The position numbers were made by a program, and so were the translations under genes. Positions 25,288-34,815 of a stretch of DNA of 64,000 nt are shown here, one piece after another; the stretch's first letter is position 1, and every line of letters begins with the position of its first letter. This stretch comes from Scatacola_A faecigallinarum (GTDB lineage: Bacteria > Pseudomonadota > Alphaproteobacteria > RF32 > CAG-239), in contig DVOM01000005.1 of assembly GCA_018713605.1 (NCBI GenBank), positions 1 through 64,000 on the forward strand, given 5' to 3'. The notes below the pieces were generated by a model. The model was not told the DNA's origin, searched no databases, and saw only the letters and a list, made by a program, of their open reading frames with translations.

Positions 25288-25437
25288 AACCTTTTCTTTC
25301 AAAAAACAAGATATTGTAACAGATTGCGGGCAATTATGCAAGAGCGTGACGTTGTGGCCGGGATTTAAAAACTTGACTTTTGAGCAATATTCTTTAAACC
25401 TGAATCCCGATATTTTAATAATTTGAAGGTTTATTCA

Positions 25438-26382
25438 ATGAAATATGCATTTGTATTTCCCGGACAAGGTTCACAGTTTGTCGGCATGGGAAAAGAACTG
25501 GCAGAGAATTTTAAAACTGCCAAGGAGGTATTTCAGGAAGTCAACGACGCCCTCTCTCAGGATTTGTTCAAACTGATGGTCGAAGGACCGGAAAACGAGC
25601 TGACGCTTACGGCCAATGCCCAGCCTGCTCTGATGGCCAATTCTATGGCGATTGTGCGCGTTCTGGAAAAAGATTTCGGCGTTAAACTGAAAGATAAGGC
25701 CGCTTTTGTTGCCGGTCATTCGCTCGGCGAATATTCGGCAGCCTGCGCAGCCGGCGTCTTTTCGCTTGAGGATACGGCCAAACTGCTGCGCATTCGCGGC
25801 GACGCCATGCAGAAGGCGGTACCGGTCGGCGTTGGCGGCATGGCCGCTGTTATGGGCGTTTCATTTAAGGACGTTCAGGCTCTGGCGGAAGCCTGTGCCG
25901 ACGAAGATAACCTCTGCGTCGCCGCCAATGACAATGCCGATGGGCAGGTCGTTTTGTCCGGGCATCTTAAAGCCATTGAAAAAGCGGTGGAAATTGCTTC
26001 TGAATTCGGTGCCAAAAGATGTATCAAACTTCCGGTCAGCGCGCCTTTTCACAGCCCGCTGATGCAGCCGGCCGCCGAAGTCATGGCCCGCGCCCTGATG
26101 CAGGTTGAGGCTCATGACGCCCAGATTCCGCTGATAGCCAATGTCTTGGCCAGCGCGATCACGGATCATAAGGAAATCGTCAAACGTCTGGTCGAACAGG
26201 TAACCGGTTCGGTTCGCTGGCGGGAGAGCGTTATTTATATGAAGGAGCAGGGCGTTACCGACGTGGCCGAACTCGGCGCCGGAAAAGTGCTTGCCAATAT
26301 TATCAAAAGAAGCGACAAGGAAATGAATGCCTTTTCAGTCGGGTCAGCCGCTGAAATCGAAGAACTAGCCAAGAATTTATAA
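25438..26382 (+). CDS. fabD: Malonyl-CoA:ACP transacylase
   Basis: Loads malonyl groups onto acyl carrier protein for type II fatty-acid synthesis. The 314-residue protein starts MKYAFVFPGQGSQFVGMGKE. The nucleophile is the Ser of GHSLGEYSA (about residue 97), and the His of LPVSAPFHSPLM (about 205) completes the dyad. ATG at 25438 follows a GAAGGTTTATTCA site. Twelve bases separate it from fabG. The usual acpP and fabF do not follow in this window. Confidence 0.97.
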   Translation: MKYAFVFPGQGSQFVGMGKELAENFKTAKEVFQEVNDALSQDLFKLMVEGPENELTLTANAQPALMANSMAIVRVLEKDFGVKLKDKAAFVAGHSLGEYSAACAAGVFSLEDTAKLLRIRGDAMQKAVPVGVGGMAAVMGVSFKDVQALAEACADEDNLCVAANDNADGQVVLSGHLKAIEKAVEIASEFGAKRCIKLPVSAPFHSPLMQPAAEVMARALMQVEAHDAQIPLIANVLASAITDHKEIVKRLVEQVTGSVRWRESVIYMKEQGVTDVAELGAGKVLANIIKRSDKEMNAFSVGSAAEIEELAKNL

Positions 26383-26393
26383 AGGAGATTAAC

Positions 26394-27131
26394 ATGTTTG
26401 AATTACACGATAAAGTAGCTCTTATTACCGGCGCCGCCGGCGGTCTGGGCGACAAAATTGCCCGTACGCTGCATAAACAGGGCGCAACGCTGGCGCTGAC
26501 CGACATGCGTGCCGAACCGATGGAAAAGCTGAAGGCCGAACTCGGCGACCGCGTCGAAGTTTTTACCGCCAATCTGACTAATCCCGAAGACGTTAAAAAT
26601 CTGGTTTCTCAGGTTGAGGAAAAGCTTGGCCGCATTGACATTCTGGTTAATAATGCCGGCCTGACCCGCGACAACCTGTTTATCCGCATGAGCGACGAAG
26701 ACTGGCAGCTGGTTCTGGACGTTAACCTTTCTGCCGGTTTCAAACTGGCCAAAGCCGCCGTTCGCGGCATGATGAAGCGCCGCTTCGGCCGCATTATCGG
26801 CATTGCCTCGGTTGTCGGCGTTACCGGCAATGCGGGACAGGCCAACTATTCGGCTTCGAAAGCCGGCATGATTGCCATGAACAAGTGTCTGGCGCAGGAA
26901 GTCGGTTCCCGTGGCATTACCGTCAATTCGATTGCGCCGGGCTTTATCAGAACACCGATGACCGACGTTCTGCCTGATGATGTCAAAGCGGCGCTGTTGG
27001 CCAAGATTCCGGAAGGAAAGCTCGGCGAAGCGCAGGATATTGCCAATGTTGTCGCTTTTCTGGCTTCTGACGAAGCCCAGTACATTACCGGCCAGACAAT
27101 TAATATCAACGGCGGTATGGCGATGATTTAG
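26394..27131 (+). CDS. fabG: 3-Oxoacyl-ACP reductase
   Basis: NADPH-dependent short-chain dehydrogenase that reduces 3-ketoacyl-ACP. The 245-residue protein has the cofactor loop TGAAGGLGDKIA, the NNAG motif (ILVNNAGLTRDN), and the catalytic Ser-Tyr-Lys in GIASVVGVTGNAGQ followed by NYSASKAG. The C terminus ITGQTININGGMAMI is typical for FabG. AAAGGAGATTAAC precedes the ATG. It is co-transcribed with fabD and ends at a strong terminator. Confidence 0.97.
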   Translation: MFELHDKVALITGAAGGLGDKIARTLHKQGATLALTDMRAEPMEKLKAELGDRVEVFTANLTNPEDVKNLVSQVEEKLGRIDILVNNAGLTRDNLFIRMSDEDWQLVLDVNLSAGFKLAKAAVRGMMKRRFGRIIGIASVVGVTGNAGQANYSASKAGMIAMNKCLAQEVGSRGITVNSIAPGFIRTPMTDVLPDDVKAALLAKIPEGKLGEAQDIANVVAFLASDEAQYITGQTININGGMAMI

Positions 27132-27155
27132 ACGGAAACGAAACCGTTTTTCGTA

Positions 27156-27189
27156 AAAAGCCGTCCGGTACCGGGCGGCTTTTTTTTGT
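27156..27189 (+). terminator. Intrinsic terminator after fabG
   Basis: Long stem (AAAGCCGTCCGG with CCGGGCGGCTTT, one G-T pair) with a two-base loop and eight T. It isolates the fabD-fabG operon from the glycosyltransferase genes. Confidence 0.9.
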
Positions 27190-27308
27190 CTGCAAAAAAG
27201 TACAACAGGATTTATACAAAATTTTTGCCAGGCATTATTTTAGTTGTTTTAAATTATGAAATCGTGTATGTGTGAATCTATTACGTAATAATTGTAAACG
27301 GCAGGCAA

Positions 27309-28466
27309 ATGACAAAAGTAACCGATGACGAGCGTTTGATTGAAAAGTCAGGATATTTCAGGGAAAAGTGGTATCTCAGAAATTATCCCGAAGCGGCCGG
27401 CAGCGGTCTGGCGCCGGCCAGACACTATTTGCAGGAAGGTTGGAAGAAAGGGTTTCGCCCGTCCATGCAGTTTGATCATGAATTTTATCTCAATACTTAT
27501 CCGGAGGTCAACGAGGCCGGAATCTGCCCATTGGCCCATTATGAGAGAGAAGGCCGGCGGAAAGGATATTTTCCCAACGCGCGCCAATTGTACAAGAGCA
27601 TTTGGAAGCAAAACCGCGCCGGGTTTGCGGACAGGCTGAAGTTTTGGGCGGCGAAGCTGGGGCTGCCGGGAGTTAAAAAACCGGCATATTTGTCGCTGGC
27701 CGCGATTATTAAGAATGAGGCGCCGTATATCAGAGAATGGGTCTGTTTCTATTATCTGAACGGCGTTGAGAAATTTTACCTTTACGACAATGAAAGCGAA
27801 GACAATCTCAGAGAGGTCCTGTCCGATTTTGTCTCGGCGGGAATTGTGGAGATAATCAACTGTCCCGGAAAGGCAAAACAGGTGCCGGCTTATAACGATG
27901 CGCTGAGCCGCCTGCGCTATAAAACGCAATGGCTGATGATTGTCGATGCGGACGAGTTTATGATTGTCAACGGAAACAAAAAAATTTCGGAATTTCTGAA
28001 AGATTATGAAAAGTATGCGGCGCTTGCGGTAAACTGGGTTATGTACGACTACGGCGGTTTGCTTAAAAAACCCGAAGGTCTGGTTCTGGAAAATTACCGT
28101 ACGGTTCACGGAAAGTTTCATCCGAAAAATCTGCATGTGAAATCGGTGATTAATCCCCGAAAAGTTGCTCTCTGCGTTAATCCTCATTATTGCGAATATA
28201 AGGGCGGCAATTATGCGGTAAATGAAAATTTCGAAAAAGTTGTCGGACCGGTTACGGCTGTGCAGAGCATTGAAAAAATCAGACTGAATCATTATTACTG
28301 CAAGTCGTATGAGGAATATGAGGCAAAAGTTGCCAGAGGTTTGGCCGACTCATATTTCAAATATATCATCAAAAAAGAAGATTATGCCTTCGATGATGCG
28401 ACGGAAGACTATGTTGCCGGACGTTTTGCCGGGCCGGTAAGATCGCTGATGGAGAAGGGCGTATGA
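27309..28466 (+). CDS. Glycosyltransferase family 92-like protein with N-terminal repeats
   Basis: A 385-residue protein. The N terminus (about 10-85) has two copies of a pattern seen in many surface-glycan enzymes: YFREKWYLRNYPE then a GW..G..P, and HEFYLNTYPEV then a G..KGYFP. From about residue 125 the sequence fits GT92/DUF23: AAIIKNEAPYIREWVCFYYL, KFYLYDNESEDN, MIVDADEFMI (DxD-like) and IRLNHYYCKSYEEY. It probably adds a sugar to a cell-surface polymer; donor and acceptor are unknown. Its stop overlaps the next gene's start (ATGA), so they form an operon. Confidence 0.75.
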   Translation: MTKVTDDERLIEKSGYFREKWYLRNYPEAAGSGLAPARHYLQEGWKKGFRPSMQFDHEFYLNTYPEVNEAGICPLAHYEREGRRKGYFPNARQLYKSIWKQNRAGFADRLKFWAAKLGLPGVKKPAYLSLAAIIKNEAPYIREWVCFYYLNGVEKFYLYDNESEDNLREVLSDFVSAGIVEIINCPGKAKQVPAYNDALSRLRYKTQWLMIVDADEFMIVNGNKKISEFLKDYEKYAALAVNWVMYDYGGLLKKPEGLVLENYRTVHGKFHPKNLHVKSVINPRKVALCVNPHYCEYKGGNYAVNENFEKVVGPVTAVQSIEKIRLNHYYCKSYEEYEAKVARGLADSYFKYIIKKEDYAFDDATEDYVAGRFAGPVRSLMEKGV

Positions 28467-29284
28467 AAATCATTTCCGTGGTCAGAGACTTTGAGATGTA
28501 TGACCGGCTGGTCAGAAACAATCCGTTTAACAAAGGCGCGGACTTTTCCTGTTTTGACAATCGGCAGGAAAATCTTGGCATTCCTGCCAGATATAATCAG
28601 TTTTTAAACGGATATGATTTTGCCGACGAAGACTGGCTGGTTTTCTGCCATGAGGATTGGGAAGTCCGCGAATCCTGGCAGCCGCTGCTGGAGCGGCTGG
28701 ATAAAAACCGTCTTTGCGGAGTGGCCGGCATTCGTTCCTTTCGTTTCGGACGGTCGGTGTATGAACAGTTTGCCGGGTGTATCCGCGAATCGCAGAAAGA
28801 CGGTTCGGAACAGATTGTCCGGGGCGAACCGATTTTTTCGCCGCAGGAAGTTGACACTTTTGACTGCCAGTGCCTGATTGTTCACTCTTGTCTGATAAAA
28901 GAGTATAATTTGCGCTTTGACGAGAATCTGACTTTTGACCTGTATGGCGAGGAACTCTCTATCGGCGCAAGGGAAAATTACGGCATAAGGTCCTGTGTTG
29001 TGCCTCTGGCCTGTCAGCATTATTCCCGCGGCCGGCTTTCACAGCGGTTTACGGACGGAATCGAATATCTGAATCGGAAATATGCCGGGGCAAAAAGGGT
29101 TTACGCCAATGTCGTGAGCCCGTCCATGCTGGTTTACAACCGGAAAAAACATAAGCGCCTTAAACCGGTTATGTATCGCGAATCGTTTTTGAATTTTTTG
29201 TTCAGCCGCAAAATTACCAGGTCGGGCAGAATGCAGATTAAAATCTGCAAGCTTCCGGTAGCGAGCATTAAAATGTGCAAATAG
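28463..29284 (+). CDS. Putative glycosyltransferase (StrF-like)
   Basis: A 273-residue cytoplasmic protein. PARYNQFLNGYDFADEDWLVFCHEDWEV resembles the StrF-type GT-A domain, in which YN..L......DWLVF.H.D marks the donor and metal site. LRFDENLTFDLYGEELSIGAR lies where such enzymes place the catalytic acid. Translation is coupled to the GT92-like gene upstream through an ATGA overlap, suggesting both act on the same glycan. Identification is by motif only. Confidence 0.6.
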   Translation: MKIISVVRDFEMYDRLVRNNPFNKGADFSCFDNRQENLGIPARYNQFLNGYDFADEDWLVFCHEDWEVRESWQPLLERLDKNRLCGVAGIRSFRFGRSVYEQFAGCIRESQKDGSEQIVRGEPIFSPQEVDTFDCQCLIVHSCLIKEYNLRFDENLTFDLYGEELSIGARENYGIRSCVVPLACQHYSRGRLSQRFTDGIEYLNRKYAGAKRVYANVVSPSMLVYNRKKHKRLKPVMYRESFLNFLFSRKITRSGRMQIKICKLPVASIKMCK

Positions 29285-29365
29285 GTGTTTTTTTGATAAA
29301 AAAATACTGGATTTTTTTCTGACGATGTGGTATATCTATTGACAATATCAGGAAAAATTATTGGA

Positions 29366-29394
29366 AAGTGGGGTCGAAAACCCCGCTTTTTTGT
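29366..29394 (+). terminator. Terminator-like hairpin between the glycosyltransferases and rimP
   Basis: Stem AGTGGGG with CCCCGCT (one G-T pair), loop TCGAAAA, then six T. It lies 80 bases after the glycosyltransferase stop and 17 bases before the rimP ATG. It probably ends the upstream operon, but it could also act as an attenuator in the rimP-nusA leader. Confidence 0.6.
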
Positions 29395-29410
29395 TAAGGA
29401 AAACGAAAAA

Positions 29411-29914
29411 ATGCAGAGCAAACACCCTTTACAGGACATGCTGGAACCGGAGATTAACCGTCTGGGTTTTGACGTGGTCCGCATTTTAACCATCGGACAG
29501 AAGAATCCGACCCTGCAGATTATGATTGAGCGCAAGGATCGCACCGACATCGTGGTCGAGGACTGCGCGACGGTCAGTCGTGCGGTTTCGGAAATTCTGG
29601 ACGAGAAAGATCCGATCAAAGACCAGTATAATCTGGAAGTCAGTTCTCCGGGGCTTGACCGGCCGCTGACGGTTTTGGAACATTTTCAGCGTTTTGCCGG
29701 ATATGACGCAAAAATCGAAACTTCGTCTGAGGTTGATGCCCGCAAACGTTTCAAAGGAAAAATCATTTCTGTCGACGACAGGGAAAACATTCATTTTGAC
29801 ATGGACGGCAAAGAATGGGTTATTCCGTTTGCTGCCGTGTCGAAAGCCAAACTGCTGATAACCGACGAGCTTCTTGCCAGGTACGAGGAGACTCATCCGG
29901 AAATCGAACTGTAA
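29411..29914 (+). CDS. rimP: Ribosome maturation factor RimP
   Basis: Assists late 30S assembly. The 167-residue protein has the two-domain RimP layout: an N-terminal alpha/beta domain with LGFDVVRILTIGQKNPTLQI, the linker signature YNLEVSSPGLDRPL, and a C-terminal Sm-like barrel (about 95-165). ATG at 29411 follows TTAAGGAAAACGAAAAA. It heads the conserved rimP-nusA-ylxR-infB-rbfA-truB-rpsO-pnp cluster. Confidence 0.95.
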   Translation: MQSKHPLQDMLEPEINRLGFDVVRILTIGQKNPTLQIMIERKDRTDIVVEDCATVSRAVSEILDEKDPIKDQYNLEVSSPGLDRPLTVLEHFQRFAGYDAKIETSSEVDARKRFKGKIISVDDRENIHFDMDGKEWVIPFAAVSKAKLLITDELLARYEETHPEIEL

Positions 29915-29948
29915 CTTTATTCGTAACCGACTTAATTAAGAGGACAAA

Positions 29949-31475
29949 ATGCAAAATATCGAAAGTATGCCCAGACCCGAAATTATTCTTGTGGCCGATA
30001 CCGTAGCCAGAGAAAAGAACATTGACAAGGAAGACGTGTTTACCGCCATGGAAGTGGCCATTCAAAAGGCCGGCCGTTCCAAATACGGTTTTGAACATGA
30101 CATCCGCGCCAATATCGACCGCAAGACCGGCGCTATTTCGCTGGCCCGTTACCGTGAGGTTGTCGAGGGTCCGGAAAATGTTGAAAACGAAGTTACGCAG
30201 CTGACGCTGGAAGATGCCAAAATGTATGATGCCAATGCCAAAGTCGGCGATTTTATCATTGACCAGCTGCCGCCGATTGATTTCGGCCGCATTGCCGCTC
30301 AGACCGCCAAGCAGGTAATTGTGCAGAAAGTCCGCGATGCCGAACGCAACAAGCAGTTTGAGGAATACAAGGAAAAAATCGGCACGATTGTCAACGGCAC
30401 GATTAAGAGAATCGAGTTCGGCAACGTTATTTTGGACATCGGCAAAACCGAAGCCATTTTGCGCCGCGACGAAATCATTCCGCGGGAAAAGTTTAAGAAC
30501 GGCGACCGCGTCCGCGCATATGTTCTGGACGTTCGGCGCGAAAACAAGGGTCCGCAGGTTTTTCTGTCCCGTACCTGTCCGGAATTTATGGCCAAGCTGT
30601 TCACGCAGGAAGTTCCGGAAATTTATGACGGCATTGTCAAAATTATGGGCGTTGCCCGCGATCCGGGATCAAAAGCCAAAATCGCCGTTAAAACCGACGA
30701 TATGACGATTGATCCGGTCGGCGCCTGCGTCGGTTTGCGCGGTATTCGCGTACAGGCGGTGGTTACGGAACTGCAGGGCGAGAAAATCGATATTGTTCCT
30801 TATTCCGAGGACAAGGCGCAGTACATTGTCAGTGCCTTGTCGCCGGCCGAAGTTACCAAGGTGGTTCTGGACGAGGAAAACAACCGTATTGAGGCGGTTG
30901 TTCCGCAGGAACAGTTTTCGCTGGCCATCGGCCGCCGCGGCCAGAATGTCAAGCTGGCTTCCCAGCTGCTGGGCTGCGACATTGACGTTCTGACCGAAGA
31001 GCAGGAACAGGAACGCCGCTCCAATGAAAACAAGGTTCGTTCGCAGCGCTTTATCGAAGCTTTGGATGTTGACGAGATGATTGCGCATCTGCTGATTGCC
31101 GAAGGTTTTTCAACTGTTGACGAGATTGCGCTGGTTCCGTTGAACGAACTGGCCGAAATCGAAGGTTTTGACGAAGACGTTGCCGCCGAGCTTCAGAAAC
31201 GTGCCAAAGACTTTATTGCCAAGCGCAATGAAGAATTTGCCGAGAAGAGCAAGACGCTGGGTATTGACGAGCAGTTGAAAACCGTTGACGGACTGGATCA
31301 GGACATGATCCTGACGCTGGCCGGCAAAGGTGTCAAGACGCTTGACGATCTGGCTGATCTGGCTGCTGACGAACTGATGGAAATGCTCGGTGAAAACGTT
31401 CTTTCCGAAGTCGAAGCGAACAAAGTTATTATGAAAGCCAGAGAGCACTGGTTCTCGGAAGAAACGAGCTTATAA
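29949..31475 (+). CDS. nusA: Transcription elongation and antitermination factor NusA
   Basis: Binds RNA polymerase and nascent RNA, affecting pausing, termination and rRNA antitermination. The 508-residue protein has the N-terminal polymerase-binding domain (about 1-130), an S1 domain (about 135-205), and two KH domains (about 230-350) with VGLRGIRVQAV and AIGRRGQNVKLASQL. Two acidic C-terminal repeats (about 365-500), as in many proteobacteria, include LLIAEGFSTVDEIA. Good ribosome site AAGAGGAC. Gene order is the standard one. Confidence 0.97.
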   Translation: MQNIESMPRPEIILVADTVAREKNIDKEDVFTAMEVAIQKAGRSKYGFEHDIRANIDRKTGAISLARYREVVEGPENVENEVTQLTLEDAKMYDANAKVGDFIIDQLPPIDFGRIAAQTAKQVIVQKVRDAERNKQFEEYKEKIGTIVNGTIKRIEFGNVILDIGKTEAILRRDEIIPREKFKNGDRVRAYVLDVRRENKGPQVFLSRTCPEFMAKLFTQEVPEIYDGIVKIMGVARDPGSKAKIAVKTDDMTIDPVGACVGLRGIRVQAVVTELQGEKIDIVPYSEDKAQYIVSALSPAEVTKVVLDEENNRIEAVVPQEQFSLAIGRRGQNVKLASQLLGCDIDVLTEEQEQERRSNENKVRSQRFIEALDVDEMIAHLLIAEGFSTVDEIALVPLNELAEIEGFDEDVAAELQKRAKDFIAKRNEEFAEKSKTLGIDEQLKTVDGLDQDMILTLAGKGVKTLDDLADLAADELMEMLGENVLSEVEANKVIMKAREHWFSEETSL

Positions 31476-31607
31476 GGCATCCGGAGCGATTTTACGGGGT
31501 CGGTAAAAATTCATGTGGTTTTTCTGCGCTGATTTTTCCGCCCCCGGGAATCACTTCATCGGTTCCTTTAATCTCAGTTCTTCATGCTTTTTTGTTGTTG
31601 GGTTGAA

Positions 31608-32186
31608 ATGAAAATGAAACAGGAAACGGAAAATCGCAAATGTATTGTCTGCGGCGAGGTCAAAGAAAAGGAGCTGCTTTTGCGCTTTACGCTGGCACCG
31701 GACAATCAGGTCGTTCCCGACTTTAAGAAAAAACTGCCGGGGAAAGGAATTTATGTTTCGGTTTCCAAAACAGCGTTGCAGAAGGCAGTGGAAAAGAATT
31801 TGTTTGCAAAAGCTGTGAAAAAAAACGCTAAAGTTAGTGCGGAATTGGTTCAGACCGTGGAAAATATTCTGAGAAAAAAAGGTTTGGAATCAATTTGTTT
31901 GGCAAAGAAAGCCGGGGATTTAGTTACCGGTTTTGAAAAAGTGGGCGAAAAAATCAGACACGGCAAGGCGGCCTTTCTGCTTGAAGCTGCGGACGCCGGC
32001 GCCGACGGACATCAGAAAATTACGGCTTTGGCCAACGGTCTGGAAATTTTCGCTTTATACAGTGTTGAGGAGTTGGATAAGGCATTAGACAGGGTTAATA
32101 CGGTTCATGCGGCGCTGCTGAAAGGCGATATGGCAAAACTGGTTCATACCGATTTGGTTCGGCTGCAAAGGTTTTTGAATTCATAA
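31608..32186 (+). CDS. YlxR-domain protein with L7Ae-like C-terminal domain
   Basis: A 192-residue RNA-binding protein of the nusA-infB operon. The N-terminal YlxR/DUF448 domain has RKCIVCGEVKEKELLLRF and GKGIYVS. The C-terminal half (about 100-170) fits the L7Ae/L30e-like fold, with SICLAKKAGDLVTGFEKV. This two-domain form is common in alphaproteobacteria. ATG at 31608 is chosen; another ATG two codons later is possible. The exact role is unsettled, and YlxR has been linked to nucleoid and RNase P function elsewhere. Confidence 0.88.
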   Translation: MKMKQETENRKCIVCGEVKEKELLLRFTLAPDNQVVPDFKKKLPGKGIYVSVSKTALQKAVEKNLFAKAVKKNAKVSAELVQTVENILRKKGLESICLAKKAGDLVTGFEKVGEKIRHGKAAFLLEAADAGADGHQKITALANGLEIFALYSVEELDKALDRVNTVHAALLKGDMAKLVHTDLVRLQRFLNS

Positions 32187-32217
32187 ATTTTGAAAAGAGT
32201 ACGGAGATACAAACAGA

Positions 32218-34686
32218 ATGACACAAGATAATGCAAACAATAAACTCACATTATCGGGCAAATCTACACTTACACTTAAGAATATCGGCGACGCTTCCAG
32301 GTCGCACAGCCATGACGGCAAAAAATTCGTGCAGGTCGAAGTTCGCAAGAAAAGAATAATCAATCCGGCTACTGCTGCCGAGCCGAAGGTTGAGATCGAC
32401 GAAGTGACGGCGCAGAAGCTTAAGCTGATTGCCGAAGCCAAGGAGCACGAAGCCCGCCGCCGTCAGGAAGAGGAGGAACGCGAAAAGGAACGTGCCCGCC
32501 AGAGAGAACTTGAAGAACAGGAACGCCTGAAACGCGAGCAGGAGGAAGCTGAGCGCAAAGCCGCGGAAGCTTCCGTGCCGGTTAAGCCGGAAAGAAAAGA
32601 AGAGCCGGCTGCCGAAGATAAGTTCAAAGTTAAAAAGTCCAAAGATTATGACGATGACGAAGAGGACGATGAAGACGACTATCACAGTAAGAAGTTTAAG
32701 AAACCGGTAGTGGCAGAGAAGTCGCTGAGCCGTGAAGAGGCTTTCGAACAGGAACGCAAGAAAATCATGAAGCGCAGTTTCGAACCGCAACGCCGCGGCG
32801 GCAAGGTCAATCTGCACAGCATCGGTTCGGTTGACGACGATGACGACGATTATGGTTTCGGCGGTCCCCGGCGCCGCTTCAAGAAGAAACAACCGAAACC
32901 GGTTCAGCCTCAGCAGCCGCAGGAGAAAATCATTAAGGACGTAGTTGTTCCCGAAATTATTACCGTTCAGGAACTGGCAAACCGCATGGCCGAAAAAGGT
33001 GCCGACGTTATTAAAAAACTTATGGCTTTGGGTGTGATGGCAACAATTAACCAGCCGATTGACGGCGATACGGCGCAGATTGTCGTCGAAGAAATGGGAC
33101 ACCGCGTCAAACGCGTTTCCGACAGCGATGTCGAACTTGGCCTTAAAGGCGAAGAAGACAGGCCTGAAGAGATGCAGCCGAGAGCGCCGGTGGTAACGGT
33201 TATGGGACACGTTGACCACGGTAAGACTTCGCTGCTGGATGCTCTGCGCGAAACCAACGTGGCGTCGCATGAGGCCGGCGGCATTACCCAGCATATCGGC
33301 GCTTATCAGATTACGGTCAAAACCGGCGACAAAATTACGTTTATTGATACGCCTGGACATGAAGCTTTTTCGGAAATGCGCGCCCGCGGCGCCAAAGTGA
33401 CCGATATTGTCGTGCTGGTCGTGGCCGCCAATGACGGTATTATGCCGCAGACGGTTGAAGCTATCCGTCATGCGCAGGCTGCGGAAGTGCCGATTGTGGT
33501 AGCGATTAACAAAATAGACCTGCCCGGCGCCGATCCGATGAAGGTCAAGACCGCTTTGCTGCAGCACGGCATTGCCGTTGAGGAACTGGGCGGTGAAAGC
33601 CTGTGTGCCGAGGTTTCCGCCAAAAAGCGGATTAACATCGACAAGCTGGTTGAGGCAATTTTGCTGCAGGCCGAAATTCTGGATTTGAAAGCCAATCCGA
33701 ATCGTAAAGCCGAGGGTGCGGTTATTGAAGCCAAGATGGAAAAAGGCCGCGGTTCCGTTGCAACGGTTCTGGTTCAGAAGGGCACGCTGCATATCGGGGA
33801 CATCGTTATTGCCGGCAAGGAGTGGGGCCGTGTCCGCGCCATGTTTAACGAAATGGGCAAAAAGATGAACGAGGCTGGTCCGGCGGCGCCGGTAGAAGTT
33901 CTTGGTTTGCAGGGTACGCCTGCCGCCGGCGATGATTTTATTGTCGTTGCCGATGAAAACCAGGCCAAGGAAGTTACCGGTTACCGTATTCGCAAAGAAC
34001 GCGACGCCAAGCTGGTCAAAAGCGCGAAATCGGCTATGGAACAGATGCTTGACAAGATTAAATCCGGCGAGGTCAAACATCTGCCGGTCATCATCAAGGC
34101 TGACGTTCAGGGATCTATTGAGGCGATTGAAGGCACGATTACCAAGCTTTCAAACGATGAAGTCAGCGTTCAGATTCTGCATTCGGCCGTCGGTCCGATT
34201 TCGGATTCCGACGTAACGCTGGCCAAGGCTTCCAACGCCTTTATTATCGGCTTTAACGTCCGCGCCATTCCGCATGCCCGCGACATGGCCCGTCAGGACG
34301 GCGTTGACATTCGTTATTATTCGATTATCTATGACGTTGCCGATGATATTAAGAAAGCGCTGGAAGGCATGTTGTCGCCCGAACTGAAAGAAAAGATTTT
34401 GGGTTATGCCGAAATCCGCAATGTCTTTAACATTACCGGCGTCGGCAAGGTTGCCGGCTGCATGATTACCGAAGGCATGGTCAAGCGCGGCGCCAAGGTT
34501 CGTCTGCTGCGTGACAACGTGGTTATTCACGATGGTTCGCTCGGACAGCTTAAGCGCTTTAAAGACGATGTTAAGGAAGTCAAGGAAGGCTATGAATGCG
34601 GTATGAGTTTTGAAAACTACAATGACATTCAGGTCGGCGATTTTATCGAGTGTTACGAAATCGAATCTATTGCGGCAAAGCTGTAG
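32218..34686 (+). CDS. infB: Translation initiation factor IF-2
   Basis: GTPase that brings fMet-tRNA to the 30S subunit and promotes subunit joining. The 822-residue protein has a highly charged N terminus (about 50-230, with coiled coil and Asp/Glu-rich runs) and a conserved IF2 N domain (about 243-295). The G domain carries G1 VTVMGHVDHGKTSLLD near 325, G3 FIDTPGHEAF and G4 VAINKIDLPGA. C-terminal domains include the fMet-tRNA-binding C2. Start ATG at 32218. Fully conserved and certainly functional. Confidence 0.98.
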   Translation: MTQDNANNKLTLSGKSTLTLKNIGDASRSHSHDGKKFVQVEVRKKRIINPATAAEPKVEIDEVTAQKLKLIAEAKEHEARRRQEEEEREKERARQRELEEQERLKREQEEAERKAAEASVPVKPERKEEPAAEDKFKVKKSKDYDDDEEDDEDDYHSKKFKKPVVAEKSLSREEAFEQERKKIMKRSFEPQRRGGKVNLHSIGSVDDDDDDYGFGGPRRRFKKKQPKPVQPQQPQEKIIKDVVVPEIITVQELANRMAEKGADVIKKLMALGVMATINQPIDGDTAQIVVEEMGHRVKRVSDSDVELGLKGEEDRPEEMQPRAPVVTVMGHVDHGKTSLLDALRETNVASHEAGGITQHIGAYQITVKTGDKITFIDTPGHEAFSEMRARGAKVTDIVVLVVAANDGIMPQTVEAIRHAQAAEVPIVVAINKIDLPGADPMKVKTALLQHGIAVEELGGESLCAEVSAKKRINIDKLVEAILLQAEILDLKANPNRKAEGAVIEAKMEKGRGSVATVLVQKGTLHIGDIVIAGKEWGRVRAMFNEMGKKMNEAGPAAPVEVLGLQGTPAAGDDFIVVADENQAKEVTGYRIRKERDAKLVKSAKSAMEQMLDKIKSGEVKHLPVIIKADVQGSIEAIEGTITKLSNDEVSVQILHSAVGPISDSDVTLAKASNAFIIGFNVRAIPHARDMARQDGVDIRYYSIIYDVADDIKKALEGMLSPELKEKILGYAEIRNVFNITGVGKVAGCMITEGMVKRGAKVRLLRDNVVIHDGSLGQLKRFKDDVKEVKEGYECGMSFENYNDIQVGDFIECYEIESIAAKL

Positions 34687-34815
34687 AAAGACCGTGGAGC
34701 CGGCGCCGATTGCCAAAGGCGGATCCATGTGCCGAAGGGGCATGGGCCGGCTTTGGATACGGTCGGCGTTCCGTTTTGCGTCAGGCTTGGATTGTTGTAC
34801 AGAAAGGATAAGGAT

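Noticed and set aside
32251..34080. Minus-strand frame of 609 codons opposite infB
   Set aside because: Mirror of the infB codon pattern; Phe/Asn-rich and without domains.
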